Shown: one piece after another, positions 26,661-35,606 of the stretch
How the letters are laid out: each line of letters opens with the position of its first letter
How positions within the stretch are numbered: position 1 is the first letter of the stretch
Assembly (NCBI GenBank): GCA_903822435.1
Contig: CAIJPE010000138.1
Coordinates: 1-35,771, forward strand
DNA from: an uncultured beta proteobacterium
GTDB lineage: Bacteria; Pseudomonadota; Gammaproteobacteria; Burkholderiales; Burkholderiaceae_C
Reading direction: 5' to 3'
Length of the DNA stretch: 35,771 bases
Notes under the pieces: model-generated
Told to the model about the DNA's origin: nothing
Seen by the model: the letters and a program-made list of their open reading frames with translations, nothing else
The model's database searches: none
Program-made: the position numbers and the translations under genes

Positions 26661-26700
26661 TGCCAGTGCCCGGCGGCGGCGGCGGCGGCGGTGGCTGGCA
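26661..26700. repeat. (CGG)7 triplet tract flanked by an inverted repeat
   Basis: Seven perfect CGG units occupy 26671-26691, with an imperfect TGG following. The tract is bracketed by TGCCAG (26661-26666) and CTGGCA (26695-26700), an exact inverted pair. It lies between the divergent thioredoxin-like gene (start 26632, minus) and the sulfate-binding gene (start 26831, plus), probably in the leader or promoter of the former. Triplet tracts can vary in copy number by slippage; here that would change promoter spacing and not reading frame. Confidence 0.7.
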
Positions 26701-26739
26701 GGGTCCGTGACCTGGGCGGTCTTTCATCGAAAAACAGAT

Positions 26740-26789
26740 AAGCAACCGCGCGATGCTTCGTTACTTGCAGGTGGGGTGCTCCCTACGAT
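26740..26789 (+). promoter_or_regulatory. Proposed activator site and promoter of the first sulfate-binding gene
   Basis: An inverted pair AAGCA (26740-26744) and TGCTT (26754-26758), spaced by 9 bases, sits directly upstream of a weak -35 (TTACTT, 26761-26766) and a -10-like TACGAT (26784-26789) with a 17-base spacer. A poor -35 next to a dyad centred about 47 bases before the expected start suits a LysR-type activator such as CysB, whose gene lies at the other end of the locus. This is inference from layout. Confidence 0.35.
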
Positions 26790-26830
26790 GCCGGCGTTGC
26801 GTCTACCGCGGCCTGAGCCGATTGCCATTC

Positions 26831-27844
26831 ATGAACCGCCGACAACTCCTGGCCCATCTCCTCACCGCCGCTGCCGCCTCGGGCCTGGCGGGCCACGTGT
26901 ATGCGAAGGACGTGGCGCTGCTCAACGTGAGCTACGACCCCACCCGGGAACTCTACGTGGAGTTCAACAAGGCATTCGCTGCCTACTGGAAGACCAAGAC
27001 CGGCGACGTCGTCTCGGTGCGTCAGTCGCACGGCGGCTCCGGCAAGCAGGCCCGCTCGGTGATCGACGGGTTGGAAGCCGACGTGGTCACGCTGGCCCTG
27101 GCCTACGACATCGATGAACTCAGCGCCGTGGCCAAGCTCATCCCGGCCGACTGGCAGAAGCGCCTGCCGCACAACAGCACGCCCTATTCATCGACCTACA
27201 TCTTGCTCGTGCGCAAGGGCAATCCGAAGGGCATCCGCGGCTGGGACGACCTGGTCAAGCCGGGTGTGTCGGTCCTCACGGCCAACCCGAAGACCTCGGG
27301 CGGCGCCCGCTGGGGATACCTGGCGGCGTACGGCCATGCCTTGCGCCAGCCGGGCGGCAGCGATGCGGCCGCCCGCGCCTTCATCTCCAGGGTCTACGCC
27401 AACGTGCCGGTGCTGGATTCGGGCGCGCGCGGATCGACCGTGACCTTCGCCGAACGCGGCATCGGCGACGTGTTGCTGGCTTGGGAGAACGAGGCTCATC
27501 TGGCGCTCAAGGAATTCGGCGCCGACAAGTTCGACATCGTCTATCCGGCCTCCAGCATCCTGGCCGAGCCGCCCGTGGCCGTGGTGGACAAGAACGTGGA
27601 CCGCAGGGGCACCCGGGCGGTGGCGCAGGCCTATCTGGAGTACCTCTACAGCCCCGAAGGCCAGGAGATCGCGGCGCACAACTTCTACCGCCCGATCTCG
27701 CCCGCGGTGGCCGCGGCCCATGCCAAGCAGTTTCCCAAGATCAGCCTGTTCAGCATCGACGAGGTGTTCGGAGGCTGGACAGCGGCGCAGAAGACGCACT
27801 TCAACGATGGCGGCGTGTTCGATCAGATCTATGCCAGGAAGTAG
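26831..27844 (+). CDS. sbp: Sulfate ABC transporter substrate-binding protein (first copy)
   Basis: A 337-residue periplasmic sulfate/thiosulfate-binding protein. The signal region [18 protein letters not shown] has an Arg-Arg pair and a soft hydrophobic core, reminiscent of a Tat signal, with cleavage near VYA. The mature part has the family landmarks [56 protein letters not shown] and [12 protein letters not shown]. It ends with [16 protein letters not shown]. It is clearly paralogous to the next gene and of similar length. The start at 26831 is taken because it begins the signal peptide; the open frame upstream is leader DNA. Whether it binds sulfate or another oxyanion cannot be told. Confidence 0.93.
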   Translation: MNRRQLLAHLLTAAAASGLAGHVYAKDVALLNVSYDPTRELYVEFNKAFAAYWKTKTGDVVSVRQSHGGSGKQARSVIDGLEADVVTLALAYDIDELSAVAKLIPADWQKRLPHNSTPYSSTYILLVRKGNPKGIRGWDDLVKPGVSVLTANPKTSGGARWGYLAAYGHALRQPGGSDAAARAFISRVYANVPVLDSGARGSTVTFAERGIGDVLLAWENEAHLALKEFGADKFDIVYPASSILAEPPVAVVDKNVDRRGTRAVAQAYLEYLYSPEGQEIAAHNFYRPISPAVAAAHAKQFPKISLFSIDEVFGGWTAAQKTHFNDGGVFDQIYARK

Positions 27845-27856
27845 CGCAGCTGGCAC

Positions 27857-27935
27857 TTGATATTGGTTTTTTGCATAAACAAGCGTGTTTTCGTTCTTTT
27901 GCCTTCGGGGAGGCCGTGCATAGGATGCGCCTCCC
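27857..27935 (+). promoter_or_regulatory. Intergenic region before the second sulfate-binding gene: dyads and possible promoter
   Basis: The 115-base gap is AT-richer than its surroundings. It contains AAAC-N6-GTTT (27877-27890), TGCATAA (27872-27878, similar to TGCATTA beside the cysB palindrome at 32831-32837), and an exact 7-bp inverted pair GGGAGGC/GCCTCCC (27908-27914 and 27929-27935). The latter surrounds a -10-like TAGGAT (27921-27926) with TTTGCC 17 bases upstream. A separate, regulated promoter for sbp2-cysTWA is plausible but unproven. Confidence 0.35.
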
Positions 27936-27959
27936 GCCACCGTCCCTGGGTTTTCCCGC

Positions 27960-29009
27960 ATGCTGTCTCTTGTGTTTCGGTCCTTCCTGTCGCGCCGCGG
28001 CGCTTTGCCGTCGTTCTTGCTGGTGGCGGTTCTGGCCGGCGCCGTGGCCGGCGGGCGCCCCGCCCATGCCGCCGCGACGACACTGCTCAACGTGAGCTAC
28101 GACGTCTCGCGCGAGTTCTACAAGGACTACAACGCCGCCTTCGTGGCGCACTGGAAAAAGACGACCGGCGACGACCTCACGGTCAACCAGAGCCACGGCG
28201 GAAGCAGCCGCCAGGCGCGCAGCGTGATCGAAGGCCTGGAGGCCGACGTCATCACCATGAACCAGGCCATCGACATCGACGTGCTGGCCGAGCGCGGCGG
28301 CTTCGTGCCGGCCAACTGGGCCAGCCGACTGCCTTTCGGCAGCGCGCCCACCACCTCGGTGCAGATCATCCTGGTGCGCAAGGGCAACCCGAAGAACATC
28401 CGCGACTGGAGCGACCTGGGCCGGCCCGGCGTCAGCGTGATCATCCCCAACCCGAAGGTCACCGGCAACGGCCGCGCCACCTACCTGGCGGCCTGGGGTG
28501 CGGCGATCAAGAACGGTGTCAGCCCTGACGCCGCCAAGGCGCTGCTGGCGCGCATCTTCGCCAACGTGCCCGTGCTCGATGGCGGCGGCCGTGCGGCCAC
28601 CACCACCTTCGCGCAACGCAAGCTCGGCGACGCGCTGGTCACTTTCGAGAGCGAGGCCCCGCTGATCGAGCGCGAGTTCGGCGGCGGCTTCGAGGTCATC
28701 TACCCCTCGAGCACGCTGCTGGCCGAAAACCCGGTCAGCGTGGTGGACAAGGTGGTCGACCGCCGCGGCACGCGCAAGGTGGCCGAGGCGTACCTGCAAT
28801 ACCTCTACTCCGATGCCGGCCAGGAGATCGCCGCCCGCCACCACCTTCGGCCCCGCAGCACTGCGGTACAGGCCAGGTACGCCAAGGACTTCCCGAAGGT
28901 CAGCACCTTCACCGTCGACGAGGTCTTCGGCGGCTGGGGCAAGGCCCAGAAAGACCACTTCAACGACGGCGCCCTGTACGACCAGATCCTGGCCGCCAAG
29001 AGCCGCTGA
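27960..29009 (+). CDS. sbp: Sulfate ABC transporter substrate-binding protein (second copy)
   Basis: A 349-residue periplasmic sulfate-binding protein, paralogous to the gene just upstream: [82 protein letters not shown] and [16 protein letters not shown] correspond block by block. It differs at the sulfate pocket region, where the first copy has [11 protein letters not shown] and this one [11 protein letters not shown]. The signal peptide ([22 protein letters not shown]) is a normal Sec type. It is 11 bases before cysT, so this copy is the likely main receptor for the transporter. The Shine-Dalgarno is weak. Confidence 0.93.
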   Translation: MLSLVFRSFLSRRGALPSFLLVAVLAGAVAGGRPAHAAATTLLNVSYDVSREFYKDYNAAFVAHWKKTTGDDLTVNQSHGGSSRQARSVIEGLEADVITMNQAIDIDVLAERGGFVPANWASRLPFGSAPTTSVQIILVRKGNPKNIRDWSDLGRPGVSVIIPNPKVTGNGRATYLAAWGAAIKNGVSPDAAKALLARIFANVPVLDGGGRAATTTFAQRKLGDALVTFESEAPLIEREFGGGFEVIYPSSTLLAENPVSVVDKVVDRRGTRKVAEAYLQYLYSDAGQEIAARHHLRPRSTAVQARYAKDFPKVSTFTVDEVFGGWGKAQKDHFNDGALYDQILAAKSR

Positions 29010-29020
29010 AGGCCCCGCCG

Positions 29021-29857
29021 ATGCTGCTCTCGCGCACCCTCCTCAAGAAGCACACCGTGCTGCCGGGCTTCGACCTGGCGCTGGGCTTTGCGCTGCTGTA
29101 CGTGAGCCTGATCGTGCTGATCCCGTTGTCGGCCGCGTTCCTGAAGACCTTCACCCTGACCTGGGGCCAGTTCGTCACTGCCGTGAGCACGCCGCGCGTG
29201 CTGGCCTCGTACCGCCTGACCTTCGGCGCGTCGCTGGCAGCGGCCTCGATCAATGCCTTCTTCGGTCTGATCGTGGCCTGGGTGCTGGTGCGCTATCGCT
29301 TCCCTTTCAAGCGCGTCATCGATGCCCTGGTGGACCTTCCCTTCGCGCTGCCCACGGCCGTGGCCGGCATCGCCCTGACGGCCATCTGGGCCGAGAACGG
29401 CTGGATCGGCCAGTGGCTGCCCTTCAAGGTCAGCTTCACACCCATCGGCGTGTGGGTGGCCTTGGTGTTCATCGGCCTGCCCTTCGTGGTGCGCACGCTG
29501 CAGCCGGTGCTGGAGGACGTCAGCCGAGAGCTCGAGGAAGCCGCGGCCACCCTGGGTGCGACGCGCTGGCAGACCTTCACGCGGGTCATCTTCCCGATCC
29601 TGATGCCGGCCCTGCTCACCGGCTTCGCGCTGGCCTTCGCCCGCGCCCTGGGCGAGTACGGCTCGGTCATCTTCATCGCCGGCAACCTGCCCATGGTCAG
29701 CGAGATCACGCCGCTGCTGATCATCACCAAGCTCGAGCAGTACGACTACGCCGGCGCCACCGCCCTGGCCGTGGTGATGCTGGTCTCGGCCTTCGGGCTG
29801 CTGCTGGCCATCAACCTGCTGCAGGCCTGGGCCCGCAAGCGCCAGGGGGGCCTGTGA
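29021..29857 (+). CDS. cysT: Sulfate ABC transporter permease CysT (CysU)
   Basis: A 278-residue inner-membrane permease that forms the sulfate channel with CysW. About six hydrophobic helices are visible, beginning [19 protein letters not shown]. The cytoplasmic EAA loop that docks on CysA is present ([21 protein letters not shown]), followed by [14 protein letters not shown], characteristic of the CysT/ModB group. It starts 11 bases after the second sulfate-binding gene and its stop overlaps the GTG start of cysW (GTGA at 29854-29857). Normal family length. Confidence 0.96.
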   Translation: MLLSRTLLKKHTVLPGFDLALGFALLYVSLIVLIPLSAAFLKTFTLTWGQFVTAVSTPRVLASYRLTFGASLAAASINAFFGLIVAWVLVRYRFPFKRVIDALVDLPFALPTAVAGIALTAIWAENGWIGQWLPFKVSFTPIGVWVALVFIGLPFVVRTLQPVLEDVSRELEEAAATLGATRWQTFTRVIFPILMPALLTGFALAFARALGEYGSVIFIAGNLPMVSEITPLLIITKLEQYDYAGATALAVVMLVSAFGLLLAINLLQAWARKRQGGL

Positions 29858-30777
29858 GCGCCGACGCGTCCGCCCTGCCTGTGCCCATGGCCGGCTCGCA
29901 GCCAGCGCCTCAGCTGCTGGCACCGCGGGCCATCCGCGGGGCCGCCACCGAACGTGCCTGGGTGCGCCGCACGTTGATCGGCGCGGCGCTGGCCTTCATG
30001 ACGCTGTTCCTTTTCGTGCCCCTGGTCACGGTGTTCTGCGAGGCCCTGCGCAAAGGGCTAGGCGTCTATGTCGCGGCCGTCACCGACCCCGACGCGCTCA
30101 GCGCCATCCGGCTCACGCTCGTGGCCACCGGCATCAGCGTGCCGCTGAACCTGGTGTTCGGCGTGGCGGCGGCCTGGTCCATCACGAAGTTCGATTTCCG
30201 CGGCAAGAACCTGCTGCTCACGCTCATCGACCTGCCGTTCTCGGTGAGCCCGGTGATCGCAGGCCTCATCTACGTGCTGGTCTTCGGCCTGCAGGGCTGG
30301 TTCGGCGAATGGCTGCAGGCTCACGGCCTGAAGGTGATCTTTGCCGTGCCGGGCATCGTGCTGGCCACCGTGTTCGTGACCTTTCCCTTCATCGCCCGCG
30401 AGCTGATCCCGCTCATGCAGGCCCAGGGCATCGAGCAGGAAGAGGCCGCGCGGGTGCTGGGCGCCAATGGCTGGCAGATCTTCTGGCGCGTGACGCTGCC
30501 CAACATCAAGTGGGCGCTGCTTTATGGCGTGATCCTGTGCAACGCGCGGGCCATGGGTGAATTCGGCGCAGTCAGCGTGGTCTCGGGCCATGTGCGCGGC
30601 CAGACCAACACCCTGCCGCTGCACATCGAGATCGCCTACAACGAGTACCAGTTCGCGGCCGCCTTCGCGGTGGCCTCGCTGCTGGCCGGCCTGGCGCTGG
30701 TGACCCTGGTCCTCAAGGTCCTGGTGGAGCAGCACGTCAAGGGCCAGAAGCGCGCCGTCGGCGACCGCGCCGAATAG
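29854..30777 (+). CDS. cysW: Sulfate ABC transporter permease CysW
   Basis: A 307-residue permease, partner of CysT. It has about six membrane segments and the EAA loop [21 protein letters not shown], followed by the CysW-like [30 protein letters not shown]. The GTG at 29854 is chosen because it overlaps the cysT stop (GTGA), with AGGGGGG just before it; an in-frame ATG at 29887 would drop 11 residues and has no ribosome site. The first ~45 residues are a polar, Ala/Pro-rich extension ahead of the first helix. The gene sits 9 bases before cysA. Confidence 0.95.
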   Translation: MSADASALPVPMAGSQPAPQLLAPRAIRGAATERAWVRRTLIGAALAFMTLFLFVPLVTVFCEALRKGLGVYVAAVTDPDALSAIRLTLVATGISVPLNLVFGVAAAWSITKFDFRGKNLLLTLIDLPFSVSPVIAGLIYVLVFGLQGWFGEWLQAHGLKVIFAVPGIVLATVFVTFPFIARELIPLMQAQGIEQEEAARVLGANGWQIFWRVTLPNIKWALLYGVILCNARAMGEFGAVSVVSGHVRGQTNTLPLHIEIAYNEYQFAAAFAVASLLAGLALVTLVLKVLVEQHVKGQKRAVGDRAE

Positions 30778-30786
30778 GAAACGTTC

Positions 30787-31818
30787 ATGAGCATCGAAGT
30801 CCGCAACCTGCACAAGCGCTTCGGCCCGACCGTCGTCTGCGACAACCTCAACCTCGACATCCCCGATGGCGAACTGGTGGCCTTGCTGGGGCCGTCGGGC
30901 TCGGGCAAGACCAGCCTGCTGCGCATCATCGCGGGGCTGGAAGTGCCCGACAGCGGCAGCGTGCGCTTCCACGGCGAGGACGCCACCCACACCGACGTGC
31001 GCGACCGCAACGTGGGTTTCGTCTTCCAGCACTACGCGCTGTTCGGCCACATGACGATCTTCGAGAACGTGGCCTTCGGGCTGCGCGTGCGACCCAAGGC
31101 CACGCGGCCTTCCGAGGCCGACATCCGAGCCAAGGTCACGCAGCTGCTCAAGCTGGTGCAGCTGGACTGGATCGCCGACCGCTACCCGCACCAGCTCAGC
31201 GGGGGCCAGCGCCAGCGCATCGCCCTGGCCCGTGCGCTGGCGGTGGAGCCCAAGGTGCTGCTCCTCGACGAGCCTTTCGGCGCGTTGGATGCCAAGGTGC
31301 GCAAGGAGCTGCGGCGCTGGCTGCGCCGCCTGCACGACGAGGTGCACGTGACCAGCGTCTTCGTCACGCACGACCAGGAAGAGGCGATGGAGGTGGCCGA
31401 CCGCGTGGTGGTGATGAACCACGGCCGCATCGAGCAGCAGGGCACCCCTGACGAGGTCTACGACCACCCGGCCACGCCCTTCGTTCTGCAGTTCCTGGGC
31501 GACGTGAACCTCTTCCATGGCCGCCTGGCCGCCGGTTCGGGCGCCGACAGCGACGTGAGCTACGTTCGGCCGCACGAGCTGGAGATCGTGGGCAGCGCCG
31601 GCGCGGACACCTGGCCCGTCACGCTGAGCCAGACGCTCACCGTGGGGCCGAACACCCGCATCGAGTTCAAGCGGGAAGGGGCGGAAGGCTTTGTCGAAGT
31701 CGAACTGCCGCGCGCCGCTTTCACGGCCCTGCGTGAACAGCTGCGGCTGGAACCGGGCGCCCGCGTGCACCTTCGGCCACGCCGCATCACCCGATTCGAG
31801 GCGCCGTCGACGACTTGA
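30787..31818 (+). CDS. cysA: Sulfate ABC transporter ATP-binding protein CysA
   Basis: A 343-residue ATPase that powers sulfate/thiosulfate import. Walker A GPSGSGKT (35-42), Q-loop FQHYALF, signature LSGGQRQR (137-144), Walker B VLLLDEP (Asp161, Glu162) and the switch HD in [10 protein letters not shown] are all intact. The C-terminal third is a regulatory TOBE-like domain ([22 protein letters not shown]). GGAAA lies just upstream of the ATG. It is the last gene of the rightward sulfate operon and ends 18 bases from the oppositely oriented cysB. No hairpin with a T-run separates them. Confidence 0.97.
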   Translation: MSIEVRNLHKRFGPTVVCDNLNLDIPDGELVALLGPSGSGKTSLLRIIAGLEVPDSGSVRFHGEDATHTDVRDRNVGFVFQHYALFGHMTIFENVAFGLRVRPKATRPSEADIRAKVTQLLKLVQLDWIADRYPHQLSGGQRQRIALARALAVEPKVLLLDEPFGALDAKVRKELRRWLRRLHDEVHVTSVFVTHDQEEAMEVADRVVVMNHGRIEQQGTPDEVYDHPATPFVLQFLGDVNLFHGRLAAGSGADSDVSYVRPHELEIVGSAGADTWPVTLSQTLTVGPNTRIEFKREGAEGFVEVELPRAAFTALREQLRLEPGARVHLRPRRITRFEAPSTT

Positions 31819-31836
31819 AGCGCTGCGCCCCGCGGT

Positions 31837-32793
31837 TCAGATCTCGAAGCTCGAGCCCGGCGAAGAGGCCATGGCCTGCATCACCACCTCGCGCGTGAGC
31901 GGCGAGGCGAAGGTGCGGATGAACTCGTACACGTAACTGCGCAGGAAAGCGCCGCGCCGCACGGCCAGGCGCGTCATGTTGCTGGCAAACAGGTGCCGCG
32001 CGTCGATGGCGGTGAGCTGTGGGTCTCGCTGCTCGTCGTGGGCGATGGCCGCGATGATCCCCACGCCCATGCCCAGCTCGACGTAGGTCTTGATCACGTC
32101 GGCGTCCATGGCCGCCAGCACGATGTTGGGCGCCAGGTTCTGCCGCTTGAACGCGCCGTCGATCTGGCTGCGGCCGGTGTAGCCGCCCTCGTAGGTGATG
32201 ATGGGGAAGGCGGCGAGGCGGCCAAGGGTCAGCGACCGGCCCTCCCGATGGTCCTGGGCCAAGGGATGGGTGTGCGGCACGATGACCACATGCGTCCACT
32301 GGTAGCACGGCAGGGCGACCAGCTCGGGGTATTCCGCCAGCGCCTCGGTGGCCACGCCGATGTCGGCTTCACCGGTGAGCAGCAACTCGGCCACGTTCTT
32401 GGGCGATCCCTGCTGCAGCCGCAACTCCACCCCGGGGTGCGCCGCGCAGAAATCGCGCACGGCGGTCGGCAGGGCATAGCGGGCTTGGGAATGGGTGGCC
32501 GCTATGGTCAGCGTGCCGCGATCCTGTTGCGCGTACTCGCGGCCGGCGCGTCGCAGGTTCTCGGCCTCCTGCAGCAGGCGCTCGACGATGGGCAGTACCG
32601 TGGCACCCGGCGGTGTCAGGCCGGTCAGGCGCTTGCCGGCTCGCTCGAAGAGCTCGATACCCAGTTCGTCCTCGAGTTCGCGAATCTGGCGGCTCACGCC
32701 GGGCTGCGAGGTGTGAAGTACCTCGGCCACCACGGTCAGATTGAAGCCCTGACGGACGGCCTCACGCACGGAACGCAATTGCTGGAAGTTCAA
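31837..32793 (-). CDS. cysB: LysR-type regulator of sulfur assimilation (CysB)
   Basis: A 318-residue LysR-family regulator. The N-terminal winged helix-turn-helix (1-60: MNFQQLRSVREAV, VVAEVLHTSQPGVSRQIRELEDELG) and the effector domain (about 92-300; TIAATHSQARYALP, YVELGMGVGIIAAIAHD) are typical of CysB and Cbl. In enterobacteria CysB activates sulfate-uptake genes with the inducer N-acetylserine. The start codon is TTG at 32793: a TGA stop lies in frame two codons upstream, and MNFQQLR matches the family N-terminus. GGATGGG precedes it. The gene converges on cysA, its likely target operon. CysB and Cbl/SsuR-type regulators are close, so alkanesulfonate control remains an alternative. Confidence 0.93.
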   Translation of the reverse strand: MNFQQLRSVREAVRQGFNLTVVAEVLHTSQPGVSRQIRELEDELGIELFERAGKRLTGLTPPGATVLPIVERLLQEAENLRRAGREYAQQDRGTLTIAATHSQARYALPTAVRDFCAAHPGVELRLQQGSPKNVAELLLTGEADIGVATEALAEYPELVALPCYQWTHVVIVPHTHPLAQDHREGRSLTLGRLAAFPIITYEGGYTGRSQIDGAFKRQNLAPNIVLAAMDADVIKTYVELGMGVGIIAAIAHDEQRDPQLTAIDARHLFASNMTRLAVRRGAFLRSYVYEFIRTFASPLTREVVMQAMASSPGSSFEI

Positions 32794-32810
32794 GCCTCAC
32801 CCATCCTGAA

Positions 32811-32847
32811 CAGCATACTTATAAGAATGCTGCATTATGAGTAACAA
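32811..32847 (-). promoter_or_regulatory. cysB promoter with overlapping 22-bp near-perfect palindrome
   Basis: On the minus strand a -35-like TTGTTA (32847-32842) and a -10-like TATAAG (32823-32818) are 18 bases apart. The -10 lies inside a palindrome at 32811-32832, with arms CAGCAT and ATGCTG around a central CTTATAAG; 20 of 22 positions are symmetric. Transcription would begin about 20 bases before the TTG start. LysR-type regulators commonly repress their own genes through such a site, so autoregulation by CysB is the simplest reading. Confidence 0.6.
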
Positions 32848-32947
32848 GGCCGTTGGGTGATCTGCGAAATTCTTCTGAGCGTCTTCGCTATATGGTTTTT
32901 GGGGAGCACCCGTTAAGGGCGGTTGCCGACAAATACCTGCCGCTTGC

Positions 32948-33598
32948 CTAGCGGAACAGGCCCAGCCGCTGCGCTTCGAGCGCGGCCTCGGCACGCGAGC
33001 TCACGTTGAGCTTGCGGTAGATCTGCTTGACGTAGTCGGCGATGGTGTGCCGCGACAGGCCCAGTTGCACGCCGATCTCGGGCAGCGTATAGCCCTTGGC
33101 CACCCGCAGCAGAACCTCGCTCTCGCGGTCGGTCAGGCTCACGTTGGGCATCATGTTGGCCTGGGGCTGCGGCTTGGCCTTGGCGCTGAAATAGGCCATC
33201 ACGCGCCGCGCGATGCTGGGAGACAGGGGCGGTTCGCCCTGGCTGATGCGCTGCAGCTGCTCGGTGATGAGCTCGCGCGCCTGCTCCTTCAGGATGTAGC
33301 CGAAGGCGCCCGCCTGCAGGGCCGGGAAGAGGTGTTCGTCGTCGTCGTGGATGGTCACCACCACCGACTGGGCATCCGGTTGCACGTCGCGCAGCTTGGT
33401 CACCACGTCCACGCCGCTGCCGTCCGGCAGGCCCAGGTCGATCAGCGCCAGGTCGAACTTGACGGCCGAGACCAGCTCGATGGCGTCGTGCACCCGGGCG
33501 CTTTCCGAGATGGTGGCGCCGGGGAACACCTGGAGCACCAGCTTGCGCAGCCAAGCCCGGATTTCGGGCAGGTCTTCGAGCAGCAGAATGGTTTTCAT
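32948..33598 (-). CDS. Two-component response regulator, NarL/FixJ type
   Basis: A 216-residue response regulator. The receiver domain (1-120) has the acidic pair Glu8/Asp9, phospho-acceptor Asp54 (LALIDLGLPDGSG) and a conserved Lys in YILKEQA. The C-terminal LuxR-type helix-turn-helix (about 150-210) reads LTDRESEVLLRVAKGYTLPEIGVQLGLS-, a DNA-binding domain. Phosphorylation by the sensor kinase encoded upstream is expected. Its ATG overlaps the stop of a 19-codon frame (ATGA at 33598-33595) that itself overlaps the kinase stop. Target genes are unknown; nothing ties it to the neighbouring cysB except position. Confidence 0.93.
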   Translation of the reverse strand: MKTILLLEDLPEIRAWLRKLVLQVFPGATISESARVHDAIELVSAVKFDLALIDLGLPDGSGVDVVTKLRDVQPDAQSVVVTIHDDDEHLFPALQAGAFGYILKEQARELITEQLQRISQGEPPLSPSIARRVMAYFSAKAKPQPQANMMPNVSLTDRESEVLLRVAKGYTLPEIGVQLGLSRHTIADYVKQIYRKLNVSSRAEAALEAQRLGLFR

Positions 33599-33654
33599 GA
33601 AAGGCTTGCGCGGGTGACGATGTCGAAGATATCGGCGACGGCGGCCTGCATCAT
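33595..33654 (-). CDS. Candidate 19-residue small protein bridging kinase and regulator
   Basis: A reading frame [19 protein letters not shown] starts with two ATGs (33654 and 33651). Its first ATG overlaps the stop of the kinase gene (ATGA, 33654-33651), and its stop overlaps the ATG of the response regulator (ATGA, 33598-33595). It thus fills the 52-base gap exactly and could carry ribosomes from one gene to the other. The peptide would be a short amphipathic helix. No homologue is recalled. It may be a coupling device, a functional peptide, or a coincidence. Confidence 0.4.
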   Translation of the reverse strand: MMQAAVADIFDIVTRASLS

Positions 33655-35528
33655 GAGGCCTGCATCGCGCGATCGAGGGGAACCGTGAGGCGTATCACGG
33701 TTCCGTAGCCCGGCCCCGACTCCACCAGGCACTGGCCCTGCAACTGCTTGGCTCTGTTCTTCATGCTTGCAAGGCCGTGACCGCGGTCTAGCCGGCCATC
33801 GATTTCGCTGGCAATCCCATCGCCATTGTCCTGCACCACGAGCAGGAAATCGCCGTCGGTGATACCCGCAGTAACCGAGCAGTTGGTGGCCCCGCTGTGC
33901 TTGATGACGTTGCTGGTGGCCTCGCGCAGGATGCGGGTGGTCTGCACGTAGGCGCGGGCGCTCAGGGTCTGGGGCAGGTCCTCGGGGGCGTCCCATTCGC
34001 CGTCGATGCCGGCCTGGCCCAGCCGCGACACCACTTCGGCCCGCCAGTCGCCCAGGGCATCGGCCAGCCGCACCGGCTTGCCGGTCAGGCCCCGCACCGA
34101 CAGGCGCATTTCCTCCAGCGCCTCGCGCGCCAGGGTGGAAATGCGTTCCGAATCGCTGGTGTGCACGATGGTGAGCAGCTTGGCGCCCAGGTCGTCGTGC
34201 AGGTCGGCGGCGATGCGCTTGCGCTCGCGCTCGGTCACCTGCTCGACCCGCAGTTCGGCCAGTTGGCGGAAGTTGCGCTCGATCTCGGCCGTGGCCTCGC
34301 GCACCCGCTGTTCGAGCTGGGCCTTGCCCTGCTCGGCATTGTGCAGGGCCCGGCCGTGCTGCTGCACCAGGCGCAGGCCGACCAGCACGAAGATGATCGG
34401 GACCACCAGTTGGGCCACGTGGGCGGCCAGCGGCCGGGCGCCGGTCCACTGCGCCGCGAATTCGATCAGCCCGGCCACCGAGGCTGCCGAGAGCAGCGTG
34501 GCCATCAGCCAGACCGAGCGCGTCTGCCACAGGTGGTGCACGTGCCAGATGGCAGCAGCCACCACCTCCAGGGCCAGCACCACGTACCAGATGCTGCAAG
34601 CCAGGTACAGGTGCGAGGGCCCGGCCAACGACAGCGACAATGCCAGCAGCGCACACTGCACAGGCAGGCCGACATCGGCCAGGCGCAGGCGCACCCGGGC
34701 ATAGCGCAGCAGGAACTGGACTGCCGCCCAGGTGATGATGCCCACCAGCACGCAGATCAGGAACTCCGCCGCCGCGTGGCCCAGCCCCCAGAAAGGCAGG
34801 CTGCTCAGCCACAGGCGGGCGTCGATGAGGGCCCAGCCGACCGACAGCACCCCGAAGTAGGCCAGGTGGCTTTCGCGCCGGTTGATGAAGCCCAGCACGA
34901 ACATGAAGCCGCCCATGAGCAGCAACGTGGCGCTCACCGCTTGCGGTGCCCAGACCTGCAGGGCGGTCATCCGGGCGTGCACGGCGGCCAGTTCGGACTG
35001 GGGGCCGATCTTCAGGTTCGACAGGGCGCCAGCCCGTTGGCGTGAGCCCACCTCGCCCTGCGCATACCCGGCCACCCGGATGTCCAGGGTGTTGCCGCCC
35101 GTGACCAGCAGCGCCGAAGGCAGCGACACCAGTTGAGGATGGTTGCAATTGTTGGTGATGGGTTCGGTCATCCGGCCCCCGCTGTGCACCAGGTGGCCGT
35201 TGAGATACACCTCCAGGTTGCTGCAGACGTGCTCGATGAACAGCGCCATCAGGTCGTCGCGGTCCAGGCCTGTCAGGGGTTCGAAGTGCACCCGGTACCA
35301 CAGCGGGCCCGCGAAACCGGGCCGCGTCCGTGCCCATTCGTCGGGCAGGCTGACGACCGTCTGCGTGCTGGACGGCTCCCCGATTGCCGTCGTGGCCGAG
35401 AGGATGTCCAGCGTCTGCGTCTGCGCATGCACGCCGGCGGTGGCGCCTGCCAGCAGCAGCACGAGCAGGCACGGCAGCAGCCAGGCGGGAATCCGGAATG
35501 GGGGGGGAAGGGTCATGTCACGGGCCAT
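33651..35528 (-). CDS. Sensor histidine kinase with 7TM-type (7TMR-DISM-like) sensor region
   Basis: A 625-residue membrane sensor kinase. A signal peptide or first helix ([21 protein letters not shown], 15-35) leads to an extracytoplasmic sensor domain (about 40-185; [26 protein letters not shown]) of the 7TMR-DISM extracellular type. About seven membrane segments cover 190-390, then a coiled coil (about 395-435). The HisKA_3 phospho-acceptor is His444 in [12 protein letters not shown], and the ATPase domain has [11 protein letters not shown] (Asn540), DNGDGIA and GHGLASM. This is the NarX/DesK-like group that pairs with NarL-type regulators, as encoded next. The start at 35528 has GGCGGA 8 bases upstream; 35516 is an alternative. 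Ligand unknown. Confidence 0.9.
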   Translation of the reverse strand: MARDMTLPPPFRIPAWLLPCLLVLLLAGATAGVHAQTQTLDILSATTAIGEPSSTQTVVSLPDEWARTRPGFAGPLWYRVHFEPLTGLDRDDLMALFIEHVCSNLEVYLNGHLVHSGGRMTEPITNNCNHPQLVSLPSALLVTGGNTLDIRVAGYAQGEVGSRQRAGALSNLKIGPQSELAAVHARMTALQVWAPQAVSATLLLMGGFMFVLGFINRRESHLAYFGVLSVGWALIDARLWLSSLPFWGLGHAAAEFLICVLVGIITWAAVQFLLRYARVRLRLADVGLPVQCALLALSLSLAGPSHLYLACSIWYVVLALEVVAAAIWHVHHLWQTRSVWLMATLLSAASVAGLIEFAAQWTGARPLAAHVAQLVVPIIFVLVGLRLVQQHGRALHNAEQGKAQLEQRVREATAEIERNFRQLAELRVEQVTERERKRIAADLHDDLGAKLLTIVHTSDSERISTLAREALEEMRLSVRGLTGKPVRLADALGDWRAEVVSRLGQAGIDGEWDAPEDLPQTLSARAYVQTTRILREATSNVIKHSGATNCSVTAGITDGDFLLVVQDNGDGIASEIDGRLDRGHGLASMKNRAKQLQGQCLVESGPGYGTVIRLTVPLDRAMQAS

Positions 35529-35606
35529 TGTGCATTCCGCCGCCGTCCGCCCGGCGCTGCGACAATGCCCGGCCGTGCGCAATTGCCTGCAGTCCCTGAT
35601 CCATCC

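Noticed and set aside
32790..32804. A four-codon frame (MGEA) overlapping the TTG start of cysB
   Set aside because: It is too short to distinguish from chance, and the overlapping bases also form the ribosome-binding sequence.
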